Origin: an uncultured Bacilli bacterium
GTDB lineage: Bacteria > Bacillota_I > Bacilli_A > RF39 > UBA660
Reading direction: 5' to 3'
Length of the DNA: 7,699 nucleotides
Assembly (NCBI GenBank): GCA_947591565.1
Contig: CANQDH010000044.1
Coordinates: 1-7,699, forward strand
A model generated the notes under the pieces. That model was not told the DNA's origin. It searched no databases and saw nothing but the letters and a program-made list of their open reading frames with translations. The position numbers and the translations under genes were made by a program. Each line of letters opens with the position of its first letter. Within the stretch, counting starts at the first letter, position 1. Positions 1 through 5,591 of this stretch are shown in pieces.

Positions 1-26
1 AAAAACTAATCCATTTCTGAATTAGT
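1..26 (-). terminator. Intrinsic terminator downstream of tRNA-His
   Basis: On the minus strand an 8-bp stem pairs ACTAATTC (26-19) with GGATTAGT (12-5), including one U·G wobble, around a 6-nt loop. It is followed at once by a T run that reaches the window edge. It lies about 40 nt past the CCA end of the tRNA-His gene, so it probably ends that transcript. The stem is AT-rich and the T tract may continue outside the window. Confidence 0.6.
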
Positions 27-38
27 CATTTATCATAA

Positions 39-54
39 CTCGAAAAAGTTCGAG
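39..54 (-). other. Short perfect hairpin between tRNA-His and its terminator
   Basis: CTCGAA (39-44) and TTCGAG (49-54) form a perfect 6-bp stem around a 4-nt loop, 12 nt beyond the CCA end of the tRNA. On neither strand is it followed by a T run, so it is not a classical terminator itself. It may be a structured 3' trailer of the tRNA precursor. That role is inferred only from position. Confidence 0.35.
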
Positions 55-66
55 CAGATTTCACAA

Positions 67-143
67 TGGGGCGAGATAAGAGGATCGAACTCTTGCATAA
101 CGGAACCACAATCCGCCGTGTTAACCACTTCACCAATCTCGCC
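67..143 (-). tRNA. tRNA-His (anticodon GTG)
   Basis: The minus strand folds as a complete tRNA. The acceptor stem GCGAGAT (142-136) pairs perfectly with ATCTCGC (77-71). The anticodon stem GCGGA/TCCGT carries loop TTGTGGT, with anticodon GTG at 109-107. The T-arm GTTCGAT motif is present. The D-arm geometry (G10, A14, G18G19) only fits if the first G at 143 is G-1, paired to C73 at position 70. This extra G-1:C73 pair is the hallmark identity element of tRNA-His. The CCA end (69-67) is encoded. A promoter lies about 20 nt upstream and a terminator follows. Confidence 0.96.
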
Positions 144-160
144 ATATAAATTACATACAT

Positions 161-189
161 ATTTTAGCAAATATTTATGATAAACACAA
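161..189 (-). promoter_or_regulatory. Promoter of tRNA-His
   Basis: On the minus strand TTGTGT (189-184) is separated by 17 nt from TAAAAT (166-161), and a TG dinucleotide one base before the -10 gives an extended -10 element. The predicted start near position 154 leaves a leader of about 10 nt before the tRNA, which suits a stable RNA gene. Confidence 0.6.
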
Positions 190-243
190 GTATTTTTTAC
201 AAAAACCTTAATTAAATACATAAAATTAAATAAGGTGGTAATT

Positions 244-528
244 ATGCAACATTTACCAAATATAAATTCTTCAACATTTACATTAAGTGCCACAGTTGTT
301 GGTTTTTTGCTTATTGGTAATTTAAATTCAACAGAACAAAACGCTCTAGGCAACTGGTTTATGCTCGTAGGTCAAATTCTCGAAACAAGTGGTTCTTTTG
401 TTTTTAATGGACAAAATAATGGAAATAACCAAAATACCACAACTGATGAAACAAAACAAACTATTAATATGTTATCCAAAACAATTGAGGCTATGCAAAA
501 AGAAATTGATATACTAAAAAAAGCATAA
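244..528 (+). CDS. Small hypothetical protein with hydrophobic helix and C-terminal coiled coil
   Basis: This gene encodes 94 residues. I chose the ATG at 244 because the in-frame GTG at 235 lies inside the strong Shine-Dalgarno AAGGTGG (232-238). Residues 11-27 form a short hydrophobic segment. They are followed by the motif EQNALGNWFMLVGQ (31-44), a Gln/Asn/Thr-rich linker (51-70), and a helix with hydrophobic residues at 74, 77, 81, 84, 88 and 91, a perfect heptad pattern for a coiled coil. I recall similar short Firmicutes proteins with an EQNxLGNxxxxxGQ motif and no established function. It lies between the divergent tRNA-His and the convergent AbgT gene, alone on the plus strand. A weak TTTACA-17-CATAAA promoter (196-224) would leave almost no leader, so the promoter is unclear. 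It could be membrane-associated or a small oligomerising cytosolic protein. Confidence 0.8.
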   Translation: MQHLPNINSSTFTLSATVVGFLLIGNLNSTEQNALGNWFMLVGQILETSGSFVFNGQNNGNNQNTTTDETKQTINMLSKTIEAMQKEIDILKKA

Positions 529-543
529 CTTAATAGCTATGCT
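516..543 (-). terminator. Intrinsic terminator of the parAB-mscS-DUF951-abgT operon
   Basis: On the minus strand a 9-bp stem AGCATAGCT/AGTTATGCT (543-522, one G·U wobble) with loop ATTA is followed by six T residues (521-516). It begins directly after the TAG stop of the AbgT gene at 544. The left arm and T tract are also the last codons and stop of the plus-strand gene ending at 528. Read on the plus strand the hairpin has no T run, so it looks one-directional. Confidence 0.75.
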
Positions 544-2067
544 CTATAAAGTAGGATATGTTCCTATACCACTTGGTAAACCAACTAGATAGAAACAAAT
601 TATAATAAATAACCATAATAGACCTAAAATAATATATACTGGCATTAAATTTTTTATAGTTCCAAAAACAGTTACCTTATGTTCTTCATCACCATTATAT
701 TTTTCAAGAAAAGCAAGCATAATAATAAAATATATAAATAATGGAGAAAAGCATTTTCCAACACCATCAGCTGCTTTAAATATAAAAGTAGTAAAATCTG
801 GTGTAATATTAGCCCTCATAAAAAGAGGAACAACAATTGGTGATATTAAAATCCATTTATCAAGAGTTGATGGCATAATAATAGTCATTAAAATTACCAC
901 AATAAAGAAAACAAATATTAATGGAATTCCTGAAAGTGGTAAACCTGCTAAAAAGTTCGTTAAATTAGAAACAATAACAGGTCCAATGTTCGTCCATTCT
1001 AAAATACTTATCATTTGAGATGTAAAAAACATTAAAACAAATACAAAACCAACATTAGTAAAACTTTTAGATAAACCTAAACTAAATTCACTCGTATTCT
1101 TAATGTTACCTGATATTTTACCATATATGAAACCACAAATCATAAGAATAATTGTAAATATATATACTAATCCATTCCTAAATGGTGATGCATCACCCAA
1201 AAGTTTACTGATGTATTCTGTACTATTATTATCAAGTAACAAACCTGATTTAGGAAAACCTGGAACAACCATATAAACAATTAAGGCTAATAAAGCAATA
1301 AACGCTAAATTAGATACATATAAAGCCTTTTTTGAAAAAACTCTTTCTTCTTTTTCAAACGTTTTTTTCTTAGGTAATTTTGGTACAATAAATTTTTCAA
1401 TAACAATTGTTCCAATAATAACTAACAAAATAACACTAGCACCCATAATATAAATATTCGATAATAATGAATATTTATAAGTTTTATCAACTTCCAAAGT
1501 CGCAGCTACTTCTGTAAGATCACCTAACACATAATCTAAATTATTAAAAATCAATCCTGTTCCATAGCCAATCGTCATTCCAATAAAAAGGGTAATAATA
1601 CCTAGAAAAGCATCTTTATCACTTAATTTATAAACAACACCAACTAAAGGAATTAAGACCATGTAATTATAATCACCTATAATAGAAGATACAATACCAA
1701 GAAGAAGAGTTAAAATAATCATACCTCTTGTATTAATTTTCTTAAGTGGTGCAAAGATAATATCGAATAATCCACTTGATTCACCAATACTTATACCAAT
1801 TAAAGATATAATTAAAATAACAAGGGGTTCAAAATTTTGAAAATTAGTTACAATATTACTAAATAAGAATTTTAAACCATCAAGTGTAAATATATTATTA
1901 ATTAAAGTTAGTGATGATGTTAAAACCCCATTAGTAACAGATGTAATCTCTCCTTGAACTTGCATTCTTGATAAAATAAGACTTGCAAGCATGATTAAAA
2001 AAGTTAAAAACAAGATGGTTATAACTGGTCCAAACAGTATTTTTCTTTTATTTTTTTTACGTTTCAT
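544..2067 (-). CDS. AbgT-family transporter (p-aminobenzoyl-glutamate / MtrF-like)
   Basis: This is a 507-residue polytopic membrane protein with about a dozen hydrophobic segments, close to the usual AbgT family length. Family blocks are visible: GDYNYMVLIPL (131-141, with the conserved Asp132), KWILISPIVVPLF (404-416), the ADGVGKCFSPLF region (433-444) and the ending YLVGLPSGIG. From memory of the MtrF structure, the functionally important Trp, Pro, Asp and second Pro fall at 405, 423, 434 and 442 with matching spacing. The Arg position is Lys431 and the Ser position is Leu402. Known members import p-aminobenzoyl-glutamate (AbgT) or export antimetabolites such as sulfonamides (MtrF, YdaH). 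The substrate here is unknown, and no AbgA/AbgB hydrolase gene is nearby. Its GGGAGG ribosome binding site overlaps the stop of the DUF951 gene 12 nt upstream. It is the last gene of the operon. Confidence 0.9.
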   Translation of the reverse strand: MKRKKNKRKILFGPVITILFLTFLIMLASLILSRMQVQGEITSVTNGVLTSSLTLINNIFTLDGLKFLFSNIVTNFQNFEPLVILIISLIGISIGESSGLFDIIFAPLKKINTRGMIILTLLLGIVSSIIGDYNYMVLIPLVGVVYKLSDKDAFLGIITLFIGMTIGYGTGLIFNNLDYVLGDLTEVAATLEVDKTYKYSLLSNIYIMGASVILLVIIGTIVIEKFIVPKLPKKKTFEKEERVFSKKALYVSNLAFIALLALIVYMVVPGFPKSGLLLDNNSTEYISKLLGDASPFRNGLVYIFTIILMICGFIYGKISGNIKNTSEFSLGLSKSFTNVGFVFVLMFFTSQMISILEWTNIGPVIVSNLTNFLAGLPLSGIPLIFVFFIVVILMTIIMPSTLDKWILISPIVVPLFMRANITPDFTTFIFKAADGVGKCFSPLFIYFIIMLAFLEKYNGDEEHKVTVFGTIKNLMPVYIILGLLWLFIIICFYLVGLPSGIGTYPTL

Positions 2068-2079
2068 GAAAACGCCTCC

Positions 2080-2265
2080 CTAAACAGCAATTACTTTTTT
2101 TATTCTTTTATTAAATTCAATTCTAGGTATCATTACAACACGGCCACACTTTAAACATTTAATTTTAATGTCGGCACCTATTCTTACAATTTCCCATTTA
2201 TTTTCACCACAAGGATGTTCTTTTTTCATTGTAACAATAGAACCTAGTTTATAACTCTTATCCAT
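2080..2265 (-). CDS. DUF951 family small protein (YyzM-like)
   Basis: This is a 61-residue basic protein with the DUF951 signature: KLGSIVTMKKEHPCG (6-20), W24, R28-G30, then KCLKCG (36-41) and VVMIPR (43-48). Three cysteines (19, 37, 40) in HPCG and CxxC contexts could bind metal, but no function is established for the family. The ATG at 2265 is chosen because GAGGTG lies 4 nt upstream. The frame is open further upstream, but the family begins here. The start overlaps the end of the mscS-like gene by 8 nt, suggesting translational coupling. Its stop codon overlaps the ribosome binding site of the AbgT gene. In many Firmicutes this family sits beside parB or ychF, and the same neighbourhood is seen here. 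Confidence 0.9.
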   Translation of the reverse strand: MDKSYKLGSIVTMKKEHPCGENKWEIVRIGADIKIKCLKCGRVVMIPRIEFNKRIKKVIAV

Positions 2266-3058
2266 TATGCACCTCAATTTGTGGATATGGTATTTTAATA
2301 TTTTCTTTATCAAAGGTTTCTTTTATTTTTCTTCTAATAATTCTTTCAACCTCAAAATTTTCATATGATGTTGTTTCACCAACAATTCTTATTTCAACAC
2401 CGCTATCAGCTAGTTTATTGATGCCTAATAATTTAAGCTCTCCCTTAACATTAGGTATTTTTTCTTTATTAAGTTTATCTAACAATTCATTCACAACTTT
2501 TTCAACTTTATCATAATTTTCTTCATAAGCAACGCTTACATCGACAACAGCAAGTGATGACATTTGACTATAGTTTATAACATCTTCAACATTACGATTT
2601 GGAATAATTTTAACTTCTCCTGTATAACTTCTAATACGTGTTGTTTTAAGACCTAAATTAATAACTTCACCTTTAAAACCTTTAACTTCGATAATATCCC
2701 CTATACAATACTGATTTTCAAAAATAATAAATAATCCAGATATGAAATCTTTAAGCATATCTTGAAGAGCAAGACCGATAACTAATCCTAATACACCTAA
2801 AGATGCGACTAATGTTTTCGTATCCACCCCAAAAACATCTAAAATCATTAAAAAAGCTATAACAATAATGAACCATCTTATAATATTGATAACTAAATTA
2901 TATATTGTTTTTTCTTTTTTACTTACTTTCTTGCGAATTTTGAAAAATCTTTTGAGAATTCTTTTAATTATAAAATAAATTAAAGAAGATAACAAGACAA
3001 TAATAACGGGTGCAATTACTTCTCTAACTAATATAACATCTAGTATTTTTTTTAGCAT
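2258..3058 (-). CDS. MscS-family small-conductance mechanosensitive channel
   Basis: This is a 266-residue inner-membrane channel of the three-helix MscS type, which opens under membrane tension to release osmolytes. Hydrophobic segments lie at about 14-36 and 54-76, and the pore helix TM3 at about 80-115. TM3 holds the diagnostic ASLGVLGLVIGLALQDML stretch. The beta-domain signature IGDIIEVKGFKGEV (119-132) and IPNRNV (152-157) follow, and the C terminus ends near PYPQIEVHNG. The ATG at 3058 is preferred because GGAG (3068-3065) sits 6 nt before it. An in-frame TTG at 3070 overlaps that Shine-Dalgarno and is unlikely. Only 1 nt separates this start from the parB stop, and the 3' end overlaps the DUF951 start. 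An MscS-like gene directly after parAB is common in Firmicutes. Confidence 0.93.
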   Translation of the reverse strand: MLKKILDVILVREVIAPVIIVLLSSLIYFIIKRILKRFFKIRKKVSKKEKTIYNLVINIIRWFIIVIAFLMILDVFGVDTKTLVASLGVLGLVIGLALQDMLKDFISGLFIIFENQYCIGDIIEVKGFKGEVINLGLKTTRIRSYTGEVKIIPNRNVEDVINYSQMSSLAVVDVSVAYEENYDKVEKVVNELLDKLNKEKIPNVKGELKLLGINKLADSGVEIRIVGETTSYENFEVERIIRRKIKETFDKENIKIPYPQIEVHNG

Positions 3059-3059
3059 A

Positions 3060-3935
3060 TTATTCTCCAATATTAATTATTTCAAGGATTCGGTTTAAAT
3101 CAGCATTATTTGTAAAAGATATTTCTATTTTTTTATCTTTAATTCTTACTTTAGAATCAAGTTTTTCTCTTAATAAATCTTCAACATATTTATATTCATT
3201 ATCGTTATTATGCCTTTTAATTTTTACCTTTTTGGAAATTTGTTCTTCTCTACTTAAATTTTCAATATCGCGAACAGGTAATTTTTCATCAATGATTTTT
3301 TGAGCTAGTTCTTTAATTTTTTCATCGTCAGATATTTTACTAAGTACCCTAGCATGACCCATCGAAATACTACCATTTGATACCATATCTTGGACATTTT
3401 TAGGAAGACGAAGTAAACCTAACATATTTGTAACATAGCTTCTACTTTTTCCTACTTTTTTGGAAAGTTCATCTTGCGTAATGTTAAGGTTATTTATCAT
3501 TAATTCATATGCTTCAGCCTCTTCAATCGCATTTAAATTTTCTCTTTGCAAGTTTTCAAGTAACGCGATTTCCATCATTTGTTCATCAGTAAAGGCTCTT
3601 ACAATAGCTGGTATTTTTTCTTTGCCGGCTAATTTACTAGCCCTAACTCTTCTTTCACCAGCAATTATTTCATATCCTTTGATACTTTTTTTGACGATTA
3701 TTGGCTGGAAAACACCATGTTCTTTAATAGATTCAGCAAGATCGTTTAATGATGCATCATCAAAAGTTTTTCTTGGTTGATAAGGATTTGCTCTTAAATC
3801 AGATAAATTGATTTCGATAACTTCTTCGTTAGATGAATTTTCATATATTTGTTTTTCGATGCTTTCAACATCGAGATTTTCACTATTAAATAATTGTTCA
3901 AGACCTCTACCTAAAGCCTTTTTTTTAGTTTCCAT
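3060..3935 (-). CDS. parB: Chromosome partitioning protein ParB/Spo0J
   Basis: This 291-residue protein is a DNA-binding CTPase that loads at parS sites and spreads as a clamp to organise the origin region. The N-terminal ALGRGLEQLF (7-16) is the short segment expected to contact ParA. The CTP-binding domain has NPYQPR (50-55), the GERRVRA motif (93-99) and ENLQREN (127-133). A helix-turn-helix follows around ITQDELSKKVGKSRSYVTNM (152-171), with ISMGHARVL (190-198) and a C-terminal dimerisation domain (about 245-291). Length is normal for the family. The ATG at 3935 gives the canonical METKKK start. A TTG at 3944 is nearer the AAGGAAGTGA ribosome binding site but almost touches it, so the start is uncertain by 3 codons. 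The 5' end overlaps parA by about 11 nt. No canonical parS site is visible in the window. Confidence 0.95.
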   Translation of the reverse strand: METKKKALGRGLEQLFNSENLDVESIEKQIYENSSNEEVIEINLSDLRANPYQPRKTFDDASLNDLAESIKEHGVFQPIIVKKSIKGYEIIAGERRVRASKLAGKEKIPAIVRAFTDEQMMEIALLENLQRENLNAIEEAEAYELMINNLNITQDELSKKVGKSRSYVTNMLGLLRLPKNVQDMVSNGSISMGHARVLSKISDDEKIKELAQKIIDEKLPVRDIENLSREEQISKKVKIKRHNNDNEYKYVEDLLREKLDSKVRIKDKKIEISFTNNADLNRILEIINIGE

Positions 3936-4710
3936 TACGTTCAATCACTTCCTTTGCCAAATTAAGATATGCTTCAGTTCCTCGGCTATTTGGATCATAT
4001 GCTAATATTGGTTTACCATGACTTGGTGCTTCAGATAATCTAACAAGTCTTGGTATGATTGTATCATATACTCTTTCTTTAAAATAGCTTTTTATTTCTT
4101 CAACAACTTCTAAACCTAAATTAGTTCTATTATCAAGCATAGTTAAAAGAACTCCTTCGATGTCTAAAGCCGGATTTAATTTTTTTTGAGCAAGTCTTAT
4201 GGTACTAAGTAGTTGCATGATTCCTTCTAAAGCAAAAAATTCACATTGTACTGGTATAATAACAGAATCAGATGCTGTTAAGGCATTGGTTGTTAATATT
4301 CCAAGTGAAGGAGGACAATCTATAATGATAAAATCAAAGATATCTTTTGCCATGTCTAAATGTTTTTTTAGTTGTTGATCTTTGGCAAATAAAGGATCTG
4401 TGTGTACTTTATCCATAAGTTCAATGTCCGCTCCAGCTAAATTAATAGTTGCAGGAATAACATATAAATTTTTAAATTTTGTTTTGATAATTGTTTCTTT
4501 CAAATTAGCATTATCGATTAATAAATCATAAACACTTTTACTTATATCCGCTTTATTTATACCTATACCTGTTGTCGCATTACCTTGTGGATCTAAATCA
4601 ACAAGTAAAACTTTTTTCTTTAAAATACCTAAAGAAGCAGCTAAATTGATACTTGATGTTGTTTTACCAACACCACCTTTTTGGTTAACTAAGGATATTA
4701 TTTTTCCCAT
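3925..4710 (-). CDS. parA: Chromosome partitioning ATPase ParA/Soj
   Basis: This 261-residue MinD/ParA-type Walker ATPase works with ParB in chromosome segregation and replication control. The deviant Walker A motif KGGVGKT is at 11-17, the A' motif DLDPQGN at 38-44 and Walker B IIIDCPP at 128-134. The C-terminal RLSEAPSHGKPI block is at 224-235. Its short N terminus lacks the extra helix-turn-helix of plasmid type Ia ParA, fitting a chromosomal Soj. Start ATG at 4710 follows AGGATGGTGA at a normal distance. It is the first gene of the five-gene operon, with a promoter and palindrome upstream. The usual upstream partner rsmG (gidB) is not present. An unrelated short gene precedes it instead. 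Confidence 0.96.
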   Translation of the reverse strand: MGKIISLVNQKGGVGKTTSSINLAASLGILKKKVLLVDLDPQGNATTGIGINKADISKSVYDLLIDNANLKETIIKTKFKNLYVIPATINLAGADIELMDKVHTDPLFAKDQQLKKHLDMAKDIFDFIIIDCPPSLGILTTNALTASDSVIIPVQCEFFALEGIMQLLSTIRLAQKKLNPALDIEGVLLTMLDNRTNLGLEVVEEIKSYFKERVYDTIIPRLVRLSEAPSHGKPILAYDPNSRGTEAYLNLAKEVIERNGN

Positions 4711-4739
4711 ATATTCACCATCCTATTTATTTCTAATAT

Positions 4740-4753
4740 ATATGATATCATAT
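4740..4753. promoter_or_regulatory. 14-bp perfect palindrome at the parA promoter (possible operator)
   Basis: ATATGATATCATAT is a perfect inverted repeat of 14 bp located between the proposed parA -10 and its ribosome binding site, covering the predicted transcription start. Such placement suits a repressor operator. However, the region is very AT-rich, and the element also contains an alternative extended -10 (TGATATCAT on the minus strand). Its role is inferred. Confidence 0.35.
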
Positions 4754-4754
4754 T

Positions 4755-4782
4755 TTTATATATAAATCTAGAATATTGTAAA
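4755..4782 (-). promoter_or_regulatory. parA: Promoter of the parA operon
   Basis: On the minus strand TTTACA (4782-4777) and TATAAA (4760-4755) are 16 nt apart, each matching the sigma-70/SigA consensus at five of six positions. The predicted start is near 4748, giving a leader of about 40 nt to the parA ATG. A second candidate, an extended -10 TGATATCAT (4749-4742 region) with a poor -35, could act instead. The -35 abuts the tail of the terminator of the upstream gene. Confidence 0.55.
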
Positions 4783-4819
4783 AATTTAAAAAGTAATAAA
4801 CCTTTTTTGCTTATTACTT
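4783..4819 (-). terminator. Probable terminator of the 210-residue hypothetical gene
   Basis: AAGTAATAA (4791-4799) and TTATTACTT (4811-4819) form a perfect 9-bp stem around an 11-nt loop. On the minus strand the stem runs into a T-rich tail (TTTAAATTTTT). It lies 14 nt after the stop codon at 4833 and just before the parA promoter, so it separates the two transcription units. The stem is weak because it is AT-rich. Confidence 0.55.
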
Positions 4820-4832
4820 ATCTATTTTATAA

Positions 4833-5465
4833 TTAAATGTGTTTATTTAATATGTTTATTTGTTCATCAAATCCCATTTCATCTTTACATTTTAGTAAAT
4901 TACTATATATTGATATATTAGAATCATGACTTATTTGTTTATAATCACATTGTTCTCCTCGTTTAAACATACTTATCATATATTCACCTGGATTAATTTG
5001 AATGGCAAGTTTCATATCAGGTTTAATAGAATCAGCATCACCATTTGTACTTTGCAAATATTCAACAGTATCTTTGTTATAATAATTTAATACATATTTT
5101 TTGTTGCTATAAGATTCAAAGTACATACCTAAATCTGTTTTTCGAATAGATTGAACCATTACCTCTGTATTTTCATTTTTAGTAGTGCAAAAAACTATAT
5201 CACTTTCTCTATCTTTTTGACTATGTTCAAAAAGTAATAATCCAGTTGTTTCATCTAAGTTATAAGGTTGCATAGTATAATCAAAGTTGGTATCTAAAGG
5301 GTTGATGAAAGTAATTTCTTTATTATTAATTGCTGTTATTTTAAGATTACCATAATTTTTATTAAATATGTCTTTCATTATATCAAATGTTTCTTTATCT
5401 AGTTGATTATTTTTAAACCATTCTTTATATGTTTCCACTATTTGTCTAAAATTATCAAACAACAT
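4833..5465 (-). CDS. Hypothetical soluble protein, 210 residues
   Basis: I do not recognise this protein. It has no signal peptide, no membrane segment and no evident catalytic motif. The N-terminal 35 residues (YKEWFKNNQLDKETFDIMKDI) look helical. The middle (about 40-165) alternates short hydrophobic and charged stretches typical of beta strands, for example GNLKITAINNKEITFINP and KKYVLNYYNKDTVEYL. The C terminus (about 185-210) is again helical. It has only three cysteines, spread out. A cytosolic alpha/beta fold is the best reading. The ATG at 5465 is supported by GGGAGG 6 nt upstream. It is monocistronic, with its own near-consensus promoter and a terminator. It occupies the place upstream of parA where other Firmicutes often carry rsmG or noc, but shows no ParB-like motif, so I do not propose it as Noc. 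Confidence 0.8.
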   Translation of the reverse strand: MLFDNFRQIVETYKEWFKNNQLDKETFDIMKDIFNKNYGNLKITAINNKEITFINPLDTNFDYTMQPYNLDETTGLLLFEHSQKDRESDIVFCTTKNENTEVMVQSIRKTDLGMYFESYSNKKYVLNYYNKDTVEYLQSTNGDADSIKPDMKLAIQINPGEYMISMFKRGEQCDYKQISHDSNISIYSNLLKCKDEMGFDEQINILNKHI

Positions 5466-5483
5466 ACTTTACCTCCCACTTTA

Positions 5484-5514
5484 ATTATATCATATTCATA
5501 TTTAAATTAGTCAA
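5484..5514 (-). promoter_or_regulatory. Promoter of the 210-residue hypothetical gene
   Basis: On the minus strand TTGACT (5514-5509) precedes a perfect TATAAT (5489-5484) with a TG one base upstream of it, making an extended -10. The 19-nt spacer is longer than the ideal 17, which the extended -10 may offset. The predicted start is near 5477, at or beside the ribosome binding site, so the leader would be very short (about 12 nt). Confidence 0.6.
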
Positions 5515-5543
5515 AGAAAATTCTTGATTATAGAAGAAAATTC
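5514..5543. repeat. Two 10-bp direct repeats upstream of the -35 box
   Basis: AAGAAAATTC occurs at 5514-5523 and again at 5534-5543, with a period of 20 bp, about two helical turns. The first copy touches the -35 box of the gene starting at 5465. The arrangement resembles a tandem activator site or an A-tract UP element, but two 10-bp matches in AT-rich DNA could be chance. Confidence 0.35.
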
Positions 5544-5550
5544 CTAATAT

Positions 5551-5587
5551 ATAGAAAAGAACTGCTAAAATTTTAATGCAGTTCTTT
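5551..5587 (-). terminator. Terminator of the glycine-rich surface protein gene
   Basis: AAAGAACTGC (5556-5565) and GCAGTTCTTT (5578-5587) form a perfect 10-bp stem around a 12-nt loop, followed on the minus strand by TCTATATA. The stem starts 4 nt past the TAA stop at 5592. The T tract is interrupted, but stem strength and position support termination of the minus-strand gene. Confidence 0.65.
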
Positions 5588-5591
5588 CCAT

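Noticed and set aside
196..224. Plus-strand promoter TTTACA-17-CATAAA for the small gene
   Set aside because: The -10 matches only four of six bases, and the predicted start would fall on the ribosome binding site, leaving practically no leader. Not listed as a feature.
33..353. Minus-strand open frame across the tRNA-His region
   Set aside because: It overlaps the tRNA and the well-supported plus-strand small gene, has no ribosome binding site and no protein-like composition.
544..2067. Recoded TGA tryptophan, as in Mollicutes
   Set aside because: The tryptophan codon checked in the AbgT gene is TGG, and all genes end in TAA or TAG with no internal TGA needed, so the standard bacterial code explains the window.
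3460..4005. Plus-strand open frames opposite parA and parB
   Set aside because: They are antisense shadows of conserved genes, rich in Ser, Leu and Ile as expected from the reverse strand, without start signals.
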